This document shows, in pieces, positions 1 through 10,055 of a stretch of 12,083 nt of DNA. Where the stretch lies: positions 1-12,083 of the forward strand of contig JAJZIE010000058.1 of assembly GCA_021810725.1 (NCBI GenBank), in the 5' to 3' direction. The DNA is from Bacillota bacterium (lineage in GTDB: Bacteria; Bacillota; Sulfobacillia; JAJZYS01; JAJYTV01). The notes beneath the pieces were generated by a model that was not told the DNA's origin, made no database searches, and was given only the letters and a program-made list of their open reading frames with translations. Positions within the stretch are counted from its first letter, which is position 1. Each line of letters starts with the position of its first letter. Made by a program: the position numbers and the translations under genes.

Positions 1-1404
<1,404 letters not shown>

Positions 1405-2068
1405 CGCTTCCCTCCAGGACAGCGATCCGAGCCTCCAGGCGGTCGATCTGCGCCGTCATCCGCAAGACGGCCTCGGCCATCGGATCCGGCAGGTCCCCGT
1501 GCTGGAGATCGACGCCCTTGACCGGTCGTCCGCCAACCCGCACGATGCGCCCCGGAATCCCAACCACTGTACAGTCGGGCGGTACGGACTTCACCACCAC
1601 GGCCCCGGCGCCGATCTTGCAGTCGTGGCCGATCGTGATCGCGCCCAGGATCCTGGCGCCGCAGGAGATCATCACGCGGTCGCCGATCGTGGGGTGCCGC
1701 TTGCCCTGCTCCTTGCCGGTGCCACCGAGCGTCACACCCTGGTACAACGTCACGTCGTCGCCGATCTCGGTAGTCTCTCCGATCACGACGCCTGTGCCGT
1801 GGTCGATGAAGAGGCGTCGGCCGATCCGGGCACCGGGATGGATCTCGATGCCCGTCAGGAAGCGCGCGAACTGGGAGATCGCGCGGGCCATGACGTAGTG
1901 GCGGCCACGATACAACCGATGGGCGGTCCGGTAGAACCAGAGCGCGTGGAGTCCCGGATAGGTGAGGATCACTTCCAGTGTACTCTTGGCGGCCGGGTCG
2001 CGCTCAAAGACGGTGCGAACATCCTCGCGCAGTGTCGCGAACACCGCGATTCCTCCCCCTGAAACGCA

Positions 2069-2114
2069 CGCGGACCGTTCACGCCCAGAGGCGGTCGGTC
2101 CGCGGTTCCACTCT
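2069..2114 (-). terminator. T-box antiterminator/terminator switch
   Basis: Two mutually exclusive folds can be read. In the antiterminator AGAG (2114-2111) pairs with CUCU (2090-2087) and GCG (2103-2101) with CGC (2093-2091), leaving the seven-base bulge UGGAACC, which is the textbook T-box geometry. In the alternative, CGCGGACCG (2104-2096) pairs perfectly with CGGUCCGCG (2077-2069), with an inner CGCC/GGCG helix. This occupies both the bulge and the 3' side of the antiterminator. The tail after the hairpin is only UGCGUUUC, a poor U-tract, and the cysE ribosome site starts nine bases further on. The terminator reading is likely, but regulation at translation initiation is not excluded. Confidence 0.8.
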
Positions 2115-2298
2115 GCTTCCGACGGCAGGCCGTCGCTTAGGGGCCGTTCACGTGGCCCACTCCGGTGGCGGCTGGCGATCGCTCGCCGTCACGGCTCCCG
2201 GATGCACTTCACCGCCGGTGTCGCAGACGGCTTGCAGCCTCGGCCGTCTTCTCTGTGGCGATCCCCGGGCGGCTACTCTCTCCGTTCCTCGCCTTTGG
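2069..2298 (-). promoter_or_regulatory. Cysteine-specific T-box leader (tRNA-Cys riboswitch)
   Basis: The transcript before cysE folds as a complete T-box. Stem I runs from ACGG (2285-2282) to CCGU (2194-2191). Above the specifier loop GCCGCC pairs with GGCGGU. The arm then continues through UCGC/GCGA, an ACAGAGA bulge motif and a perfect 7-bp AGACGGC/GCCGUCU helix with a distal loop. The specifier loop contains GAAG-UGC-A; UGC (2206-2204), followed by a purine, is a cysteine codon. Three further hairpins lie between stem I and the T-box: GGCGA/UCGCC, GGGCC/GGCCC and CGACGG/CCGUCG. The T-box motif AGAGUGGAACCGCG is at 2114-2101. Its bulge UGGA can pair with a UCCA 3' end, as expected for bacterial tRNA-Cys with discriminator U. 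Known T-boxes let uncharged tRNA switch on downstream genes; here these are cysE and cysS. Bases 2335-2415 upstream hold no other feature I can support. Confidence 0.93.
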
Positions 2299-2304
2299 TG
2301 CTTC

Positions 2305-2334
2305 ATTGTGCCGTATGAAGACGTCCCGCGTCAA
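2305..2334 (-). promoter_or_regulatory. Promoter of the cysE-cysS T-box transcript
   Basis: TTGACG (2334-2329) and CACAAT (2310-2305) are separated by 18 bases, a good SigA-type -35 and a fair -10. Transcription would begin near 2298, about 13 bases before the base of T-box stem I, which is the expected spacing. The promoter lies 80 bases after the ispDF stop codon. No clear intrinsic terminator for ispDF is seen between them, so some read-through into the leader is possible. Confidence 0.75.
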
Positions 2335-2415
2335 CGCCAAACGGCCCGCGCGGCGCCACCCCGTCCACGTCTCGCGCCTAGCTTGCTGCAAGCGCTTGAT
2401 CCCGACACGCCGGAA

Positions 2416-3555
2416 CTACACGGCGTAAAGCGTGGCCACAGCCCAGGCCGCCACGCCATCTCCGCCGCCGAGCGGTCCGAGCCCTTCCGCGGTCGTGGCC
2501 TTCACGGAGACAGCCCCGGACTCCACCCCGAGCGCCTCGGCCAGGATTGCCCGCATACGGTCGCGATGGGGTCCCACCTTGGGATGCTCCAGCACGATCG
2601 TGCAGTCGGCGTTGCCGACCCGCAGGCCCTCGTCCCGCACCTTCGCCACCACCTGCCGCAGCAGCTCGACCGAATCGGCGCCGGCATAGGCGGGGTCGCC
2701 CGGGGGAAAGTAGTGGCCGATGTCCGGCAGCCCCGCCGCGCCAAGCAACGCGTCCATGAGCGCATGACAGACGACGTCGGCGTCGGAGTGACCGACGGCG
2801 CCGCGCTCCGCGGGGATCTCGACGCCCGCGACGACCAGGCGTCGGCCGGTCTCGAGGCGGTGCACGTCGAAGCCGTGTCCGACCCGAACGCCAAGGGTTC
2901 CGCGATCGAGCCGCGCGATGTCGTCCGGCGTCGTCACCTTGATGTTCTCCTCCTCGCCGTCGACGTAGGTCACCGAAGCCCCGAGGCGCAGGACGAGCTC
3001 TCCGTCGTCCGCGGCCTCAGGCGCACCGAGGTGCGCCCGTTCGAGCAGCTCCCTGTCGAACACCTGCGGCGTCTGCACCCGCCAGATGCCCTCCCGCGGC
3101 ACGCTGCCGCCACCGGACGCCGGATCGCGATGGAGGGCGTCGTGCAGCGGCAGGCGCGGGACGACGCAGGGTCCTCCCGCGTCGAGCAGCCGACCCAGCA
3201 GGCGCTGGGACACCCTGGGGCGGGCAGCGTCATGAATGGCCACGCGTCCCACGCTCTTGGGCAGGGCGGCGAGTCCCTGGCGCACGGATGCGCTGCGGCT
3301 CGCCCCGCCCTGGACGACGAGCGTCGGCTTCGGGAACGTCAGGGCGAGCTCCTGCGCCGCCGCCAGATCCTCCGCCCGGACTACCAGGACGATGCCGTCG
3401 ATTCCGGAGTTGAGCAGGAAAGGGCGAGCCGCCGACGCGATCAGCGGCTCGCCCTGCCAGGTGAAGAATGCCTTGCTGCGACCGAAGCGGATACCCGATC
3501 CGGCGCCAACGATCAGGCCGTATGTCTCAGGGCTGTGCCTGGAGTCGGTTGCCAT
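2416..3555 (-). CDS. ispDF: Bifunctional IspD-IspF (MEP cytidylyltransferase / MECDP synthase)
   Basis: The 379-residue fusion carries two non-consecutive steps of the MEP isoprenoid pathway. Residues about 11-217 are IspD, which makes CDP-methylerythritol. They contain a GAGSGIRFG-RSK nucleotide loop (Arg23, Lys28), IHDAARP (Asp109), VQTPQ (161-164) and NIKVTTPDD (Lys206). Residues about 222-379 are IspF, which forms the cyclodiphosphate. They contain GHGFDVH (zinc ligands Asp230 and His232), GHSDAD followed by the third zinc ligand His264, DALLGAAG, and VKATTAEGLGPLG near the end. The usual PKQ of the IspD loop is not kept and the loop is about two residues short. The ATG at 3555 follows AGGAG and lies inside yacL (29-base overlap), so the two are probably cotranscribed. 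In Bacillus ispD and ispF are separate adjacent genes; fusions are known in other phyla. The IspE step must be encoded elsewhere. Confidence 0.95.
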   Translation of the reverse strand: MATDSRHSPETYGLIVGAGSGIRFGRSKAFFTWQGEPLIASAARPFLLNSGIDGIVLVVRAEDLAAAQELALTFPKPTLVVQGGASRSASVRQGLAALPKSVGRVAIHDAARPRVSQRLLGRLLDAGGPCVVPRLPLHDALHRDPASGGGSVPREGIWRVQTPQVFDRELLERAHLGAPEAADDGELVLRLGASVTYVDGEEENIKVTTPDDIARLDRGTLGVRVGHGFDVHRLETGRRLVVAGVEIPAERGAVGHSDADVVCHALMDALLGAAGLPDIGHYFPPGDPAYAGADSVELLRQVVAKVRDEGLRVGNADCTIVLEHPKVGPHRDRMRAILAEALGVESGAVSVKATTAEGLGPLGGGDGVAAWAVATLYAV

Positions 3556-4639
3556 TCTGCTCCTGCCGGTCGCCGAGGGATTTGGGCTTCGCGAAGATCA
3601 TGCGGCCGGCGGAGGTCTGGAGCACCGATGTGACCAGGACCGCCAGGGTCTCGCCGATGAACTTCTTGCCGCCGTCGACGACGATCATGGTTCCGTCGTC
3701 CAGGTACGCTACTCCCTGGCCGATCTCCTTGCCTTCCTTGATGATGTGCACCACCATCTCCTCGCCCGGCAGCACGACCGGCTTGACGGCGTTGGCGAGT
3801 TCGTTGATGTTGAGCACCGGCACCTGCTGGAGGACCGCTACCTTGTTCAGGTTGAAGTCGTTGGTCAGGACCTTGCCCTCAAGCTGCTTCGTCAGCCGCA
3901 GGAGCTTCGAGTCTACCTCCATGTTGGGGTAGTCCTTGTCGCTGATCTGCACCGGAACCTGGAGTTCCTTCTGGATGTGGTTGAGAACGTCAAGCCCGCG
4001 CCGCCCGCGGTTGCGCTTGAGCACGTCCGCCGAGTCGGCGATGTGGCGGAGCTCGTCGAGGACGAATTGCGGCACCACGATCGGGCCCTCGATGAAGCCG
4101 GTTTCGAGGATGTCCGCGATGCGACCGTCGATGATCACGCTCGTGTCGAGGACCTTGGGCACGGACTTGCCATGGCCAGGCCGGCCAAGCCGGCTACGGG
4201 CCGGAGCCTCCGTGTCGCGGGACTCACGCTTGCGCGCCACGCCGACGCCGATGTAGGCGCCCACATAGCCGAAGAACACCGCGAACACGATCGGCAGGAT
4301 GTTGCCGACGACCGGAATCGCGTTGAGGGGCGTCGTGAGCAGGAATGCCGCGAAGAACCCGAGGAGCATGCCCACGCCGCCGAACAGCAACTCATTCGCC
4401 GAGGCGCGCAGGACGCGCCCCTCCATGAACGTATTGAGACGAGCCACACCACGCTGCAGGCCCGTCGCCGAGAAGAAGCCGACAAAACCGCCCAGCGCTC
4501 CGAGCAGTAGAGCGGCGCCGATCTCCTGGTAGATGTCGAGGTGCACCGCTGACCCCAGCGCCTTGAACAGGTAGTACCCGAGCAAGAGCCCGATCACCAG
4601 CCCGGCTAGGGTCAGCCCGCCGCGCCACGGCGCTTTCAT
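3527..4639 (-). CDS. yacL: YacL-type membrane protein with PIN and TRAM domains
   Basis: This 370-residue protein has four predicted membrane helices (about 9-29, 39-60, 84-104 and 112-134) and a basic linker (136-160). A PIN nuclease-like domain follows (about 161-282) with the expected acidic residues Asp165 (VLDTSVIIDGRI), Glu196 (LDELRHIAD), Asp243 (VDSKLL) and Asp261 (TNDFNL). A TRAM domain (about 285-350), a probable RNA-binding fold, completes the core. This is the standard layout of the YacL family, a conserved Firmicutes protein of uncertain function found beside disA and ispD; a membrane-tethered RNase role is an inference. The acidic set is complete, so the PIN domain may be active. 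The ATG at 4639 has GGAGGGAAGG upstream and a promoter about 30 bases upstream. The 3' end overlaps ispDF. Confidence 0.93.
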   Translation of the reverse strand: MKAPWRGGLTLAGLVIGLLLGYYLFKALGSAVHLDIYQEIGAALLLGALGGFVGFFSATGLQRGVARLNTFMEGRVLRASANELLFGGVGMLLGFFAAFLLTTPLNAIPVVGNILPIVFAVFFGYVGAYIGVGVARKRESRDTEAPARSRLGRPGHGKSVPKVLDTSVIIDGRIADILETGFIEGPIVVPQFVLDELRHIADSADVLKRNRGRRGLDVLNHIQKELQVPVQISDKDYPNMEVDSKLLRLTKQLEGKVLTNDFNLNKVAVLQQVPVLNINELANAVKPVVLPGEEMVVHIIKEGKEIGQGVAYLDDGTMIVVDGGKKFIGETLAVLVTSVLQTSAGRMIFAKPKSLGDRQEQNGNRLQAQP

Positions 4640-4668
4640 TCCGCGGTCACCTTCCCTCCGTAGAACTG

Positions 4669-4698
4669 ATTATAGGAGATCGCCCGCAAGCCCCGCAA
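4669..4698 (-). promoter_or_regulatory. Proximal promoter of yacL-ispDF
   Basis: A perfect TATAAT (4674-4669) with an 18-base spacer to TTGCGG (4698-4693), a weak -35, lies directly upstream of yacL. The predicted start near 4662 gives a leader of about 23 bases carrying the GGAGGGAAGG ribosome site. This makes yacL-ispDF a transcription unit separate from disA. Confidence 0.65.
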
Positions 4699-4855
4699 AT
4701 AGAGAGCATCGACACACCCGCCTCCCTTGTCCGGTCGCGGCTAGGTTTGCCCATGCTGGCAGCTCGGATACACCGCTGCCACGATCTTACTCGTTTCCCT
4801 CGCCACTCCGCTCGCCGTGCGGGCGGGTCTGGTACGTGGCGTTTTGAAAGATTTT

Positions 4856-4885
4856 ATTATAGTCTCTGTATCCTCCTTCCAGCAA
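4856..4885 (-). promoter_or_regulatory. Possible distal promoter towards yacL
   Basis: TATAAT (4861-4856) lies 18 bases after TTGCTG (4885-4880) on the minus strand, inside an unusually AT-rich patch. If used, it would give yacL a leader of about 210 bases without an obvious structure or open frame. The perfect -10 supports it, but the -35 is mediocre. Confidence 0.35.
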
Positions 4886-4915
4886 GTACACGTCGAATGC
4901 TGCTCCCAGGGCGCG

Positions 4916-4944
4916 TTGACGGCCGTTTTGCTGGTCGGTATAAT
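4916..4944 (+). promoter_or_regulatory. Near-consensus SigA promoter of the plus-strand gene
   Basis: TTGACG (4916-4921) and a perfect TATAAT (4939-4944) are separated by exactly 17 bases. This is the best vegetative promoter in the window. Transcription would begin near 4951, leaving a leader of about 23 bases with the ribosome site GGAGGAGGGG (4956-4965) eight bases before the ATG. Confidence 0.88.
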
Positions 4945-4973
4945 GGGGCCACCTTGGAGGAGGGGTCGAGCGG

Positions 4974-5369
4974 ATGAAAGACCTCCTGTGCGATCAGTTC
5001 CAGGAGACCGTCGACGAGTGCCTCATCCGCCACAAGAACATTCTCGACACCGTATCCAAGCTCCAGGAGTCGGTCGCGCGGGTGAATCGCGCCGTGGCCA
5101 AGGCCGTGACGGATTGTGGCTGCGTGACGGTGCACGCCGAGCGGCACCCGATTCCCGAGGGCATCTCGTTGGAGCAGTTGCGTACGGTGCTGGATTCAGG
5201 CGTCAGAGGCCAACTCTGCGACAACTGCCGCGAGGTGGTCGAGGCGGAGGTCGGTCAGACGCTCTTCTACCTCACCGGCGTTCTCAACGCCGTCGACCTC
5301 AACCTGTACGATTGCCTGCTCAAGGAACAGAAGCGCATCTCGGCGCTCGGTATCTTCAATTTCTCCTGA
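4974..5369 (+). CDS. Conserved-looking small protein with Cys pairs, weakly MazG-like; function unknown
   Basis: I do not recognise this 131-residue protein with certainty. It is predicted mostly helical and soluble, with no signal peptide or membrane segment. Cysteines are at 6, 16, 48, 50, 82, 85 and 114; CGC (48-50) and CDNC (82-85) could form a metal site. Residues 87-120 (EVVEAEVGQTLFYL, then VDLNLYDCLLKEQKR) resemble the all-alpha NTP pyrophosphohydrolase (MazG-like) helix pair. The aspartate expected in the ExxD motif is Gln95, however, so catalysis is doubtful. I recall similar small proteins near disA in other Clostridia, but this is memory, not a search. The ATG at 4974 is fixed by a strong ribosome site. 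Its own consensus promoter, its terminator and the coding pattern make it a real, probably well-expressed gene. It lies opposite to all its neighbours, between disA and yacL. Confidence 0.9.
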   Translation: MKDLLCDQFQETVDECLIRHKNILDTVSKLQESVARVNRAVAKAVTDCGCVTVHAERHPIPEGISLEQLRTVLDSGVRGQLCDNCREVVEAEVGQTLFYLTGVLNAVDLNLYDCLLKEQKRISALGIFNFS

Positions 5370-5390
5370 TTCTCCCGACCTGACCACGCA

Positions 5391-5421
5391 GGGAGCCCGG
5401 CGCAAGCCGGGCTCCCTTTTT
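5391..5421 (+). terminator. Strong intrinsic terminator of the plus-strand gene
   Basis: GGGAGCCCGGC (5391-5401) pairs perfectly over 11 bp with GCCGGGCTCCC (5406-5416) around a GCAA tetraloop, followed by TTTTT (5417-5421). It begins 21 bases after the plus-strand stop codon. Read from the minus strand the hairpin has no U-tract, so it should terminate only the plus-strand transcript, although disA ends just 18 bases away. Confidence 0.93.
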
Positions 5422-5438
5422 GCCGAGGCCGGGCAATC

Positions 5439-6482
5439 TCAGCGCGCCACCTCCCGCATCCGCGCAAGGTGTCGTCTGATTGCGTGCGCCCTGGCCGTGC
5501 CGATCCCCTCCACGGCGTCCAGCTCCTCGATGCTCGCGCTCAGCAGGTTGCCGAGCGAACCGAAGCGCTGCGCGAGCTTGTCGGCCACCGGTGGGGGCAA
5601 CCGCGGCACGCGCCGCAGCACCCTCAGCCCGCGCGGCTGCACGACCTGCTCCAGCTCGCCGGCCTGGCCGAGGCTCCTGGCGACGGCGCCCAGATCGAGC
5701 AGGGCCTCGGCGCTCCAGGCCGCGAGCTGCTCGCGCAGACCCCTGGCATGGTCGAGCGAGCTTTCGGCCGCGTAGTCCCGCAGCACGTAGAGAATCTCCT
5801 CCGAGAGCGAACGCGTCAGCTCGTGGAGCTGCATCGCCACCATGCGGCCTTCGCTCCCGAGCTCCTCGACGTAGCCCGCCACCTCACGTCCCAGGCGATC
5901 GAGCAAGGCAAAGCGCTGGACCGCCGAGGCGACATCGCGCAGGGTAGCCTCGCCCGAGAACTCCACGGCATCGAGTTCGGTGAGTTCTCCCACAAGGGCG
6001 ATGCGCTGGCGCTCCAGGGCCTGCAGGGCCTGGTTCGCCCTGCCCAGCACCTGCGCCGCGTCGCGCAACACGTGGCGCAGGGTTCCCTGGTAGAGCGTGA
6101 CCTGGTGGCGGCGCTGGGACACGGCGATCACCACCGCCCCGGTCTGGCGGCTCACCCTTTCAGCCGAGCGATGGCGGATCCCCGTCTCCACCGAAGGCAC
6201 GCTGGGGTCTGGCACCAGCTGGACATTCGCGCGCACGATCCGCTTGGCGTCCGCCGCCAGGATGATGGCGCCGTCCATCTTGCTCAGCTCGTAGAGCGCC
6301 GCGGGGCTGAAGGCGCAGTCGATGTCAAAGCCGCCTGCGGCGAGGGCCAGCACCTCCGGCCCGTCGCCGAGCACCATGAGACCTCCCGTGCCCGCGTGAA
6401 GCACGTTCTCGATTCCCTCGCGCAGCGGCGTACCCGGCGCCACCTGACGCAGCAGCCGGTAGAGCCGTTCCTCGTCGCGCAC
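5439..6482 (-). CDS. disA: DNA integrity scanning diadenylate cyclase
   Basis: DisA condenses two ATP into cyclic di-AMP and is known to slow this when bound to branched DNA, linking genome integrity to the second messenger. Residues 1 to about 140 are the DAC domain, with DGA at 70-72, ANVQLVPDPSVPSVETG and RHR at 103-105, the conserved nucleotide-binding motifs. The middle is helical. The C-terminus (about 285-347) has helix-hairpin-helix DNA-binding motifs (LDAVEGIGTARAHAI). The length of 347 residues is close to the family's roughly 360. A TTG at 6485 also starts the frame, but only three bases separate it from AAGGAGG. The next codon, GTG at 6482, has six-base spacing and is preferred. 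disA follows clpC after a large hairpin; radA, usually between them, is absent. No terminator with a U-tract follows disA on its own strand. Confidence 0.96.
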   Translation of the reverse strand: MRDEERLYRLLRQVAPGTPLREGIENVLHAGTGGLMVLGDGPEVLALAAGGFDIDCAFSPAALYELSKMDGAIILAADAKRIVRANVQLVPDPSVPSVETGIRHRSAERVSRQTGAVVIAVSQRRHQVTLYQGTLRHVLRDAAQVLGRANQALQALERQRIALVGELTELDAVEFSGEATLRDVASAVQRFALLDRLGREVAGYVEELGSEGRMVAMQLHELTRSLSEEILYVLRDYAAESSLDHARGLREQLAAWSAEALLDLGAVARSLGQAGELEQVVQPRGLRVLRRVPRLPPPVADKLAQRFGSLGNLLSASIEELDAVEGIGTARAHAIRRHLARMREVAR

Positions 6483-6496
6483 CAAGGCCCTCCTTC

Positions 6497-6539
6497 AAAG
6501 CGCGCCCCCGCCAGCCTGCACGGCCGGCGGGGGCGCGCT
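6497..6539 (-). terminator. Large GC-rich hairpin between clpC and disA
   Basis: On the minus strand AGCGCGCCCCCGCC (6539-6526) pairs over 14 bp without mismatch to its complement at 6512-6499, around a 13-base loop that contains a short GCC/GGC pair. It is followed by only about three U residues (counting the last arm base) and then at once by the disA ribosome site. It begins nine bases after the clpC stop codon. It could be a partial terminator that sets the clpC to disA ratio, or a 3'-end stabiliser. Confidence 0.6.
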
Positions 6540-6548
6540 GGGTCCCGT

Positions 6549-8996
<2,448 letters not shown>

Positions 8997-8997
8997 G

Positions 8998-10050
8998 CTA
9001 GATACCCTCCTTCTGCAGCCGCTCGCGGATGAGGCGGGCGCGAGACGCCCGTTCTTCCATGGTCTGCAAGTCGTGGCCCATCGTGCGCGTGAGGAATCCG
9101 GGAAGCGCCGTGACGAGCATTTCGTTGACCGCCTCCGCGGAGACCTGCAACATGCCCATCTCGACACCGAGGCGAAGCTCCGAAAGAAGCTGCATGGCCT
9201 CCTCGCCGCCCAGGAGCTGGGCATAGCGGAGAACGCCCAGCGCGCGGTAGACGCGGTCCTGCGTCTGCTGCAGCGCCTGCTCCTTGAGCATACGGCGCGC
9301 CGCGCGCTCCTGTTCGATGATCTGCTGCGCCGCGCGTTCGATGGACGCCGCCACTTCTTCCTCCGCCTGGCCGAGCGTGATCTGGTTCGAGATCTGGAAC
9401 AGGTCGCCGGCGGCTTCGGTACCTTCACCATACAGGCCGCGCACCGCGAGGCCAAGTTTGGGCAGCACCTGCAGCAGCTGCGCGATGCCGCGCGTACGGA
9501 CAAGCCCGCCAAGATGTAGCATGACCGAAATGCGCAGCCCGGTACCCACGTTGGTCGGACAAGCGGTCAGATAGCCGAGCTCCGGCGTGAACGCGTAGTC
9601 CAACGCGTCCTCGAGCCGGTCGTCGGCCTGGAGCGCCTCATCGAGCGTCGCGCGCACCGCCAGGCCGGGACGGAACGCCTGCAGGCGCAGGTGGTCCTCC
9701 TCGTTCACCATCAGGCTGAGACCCTCGTCGTCCCGCACCGCCAAGGCCGCCTGCTCGGGCTCCTGCATCTGCTGCGGGCTGATCAGGTGCTTCTCCACCA
9801 GCACTTGGCGGTCGACCGGGGAGAGGTCCGCGAGCTTGACGAAGGACCAGCCGGTGCCGAAACCCTGCACCGCCGCTTGCACGCGTCCCAGCACCTGTGC
9901 CGCCACCTCGGGCGTCAGCCGGCCCGGGAACGCGAAGCCCTCAAGGTTGCGCGCCAGCCGTGCGCGACTGGAGACGACGACGTCCGCCATCTCGCCGCGG
10001 CCGCTCGTCCAGGCGCTACGCGGTGTCGCGAGGTGCTCGCCGATCTGCAT
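8998..10050 (-). CDS. mcsB: Protein-arginine kinase McsB
   Basis: McsB phosphorylates arginines of damaged proteins and of CtsR, marking them for ClpCP. The 350-residue protein has the phosphagen-kinase fold: SSRARLARNL (27-36), NEEDH (116-120), CPTNVGTG with Cys164, GEGTE with Glu212 and SNQITLG (221-227). These match the ATP and guanidino-binding segments of the family. The C-terminal helical part is dimerisation-like. The usual C-terminal phosphoarginine-sensing motif, which I remember as RDxxRA, reads ERASRA here (333-338), so its first two residues differ; ARLIRERL follows as in homologues. The ATG at 10050 follows GGAAGGGGGG by eight bases and comes five bases after the mcsA stop. The protein starts about 20 residues before the conserved core, so a later start is possible but has no better ribosome site. 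Confidence 0.96.
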   Translation of the reverse strand: MQIGEHLATPRSAWTSGRGEMADVVVSSRARLARNLEGFAFPGRLTPEVAAQVLGRVQAAVQGFGTGWSFVKLADLSPVDRQVLVEKHLISPQQMQEPEQAALAVRDDEGLSLMVNEEDHLRLQAFRPGLAVRATLDEALQADDRLEDALDYAFTPELGYLTACPTNVGTGLRISVMLHLGGLVRTRGIAQLLQVLPKLGLAVRGLYGEGTEAAGDLFQISNQITLGQAEEEVAASIERAAQQIIEQERAARRMLKEQALQQTQDRVYRALGVLRYAQLLGGEEAMQLLSELRLGVEMGMLQVSAEAVNEMLVTALPGFLTRTMGHDLQTMEERASRARLIRERLQKEGI

Positions 10051-10055
10051 CCGGC

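Larger units (their letters stand above)
4640..4973. other. Divergent intergenic region between yacL and the plus-strand gene
   Basis: These 334 bases hold control signals only. Two candidate minus-strand promoters point to yacL (4669-4698 and 4856-4885), and one strong plus-strand promoter points to the opposite gene (4916-4944). The segment 4843-4862 is markedly AT-rich for this genome. An open frame at 4747-4977 crosses the plus-strand promoter and has no ribosome site or recognisable protein character, so I do not call it. I see no RNA gene or repeat here. Confidence 0.6.

Noticed and set aside
2345..2415. A short hairpin (GCTTG/CAAGC) after ispDF as a terminator
   Set aside because: It has only five base pairs, a three-base loop and no U-tract, so it is not supportable as an intrinsic terminator.
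1978..3633. A plus-strand open frame of 551 codons opposite cysE, the T-box and ispDF
   Set aside because: It runs through a structured RNA leader and two conserved genes on the other strand and has no recognisable protein features.
4747..4977. A 76-codon plus-strand frame before the small opposite-strand gene
   Set aside because: It contains the -35 and -10 of the next gene's promoter, lacks a ribosome site and has a composition typical of noncoding GC-rich sequence.
8997..9512. Upstream extension of the clpC frame
   Set aside because: The extra residues are Arg/Ser-rich, overlap mcsB in another frame and precede the conserved MYQRFTERAQ start with its own ribosome site.
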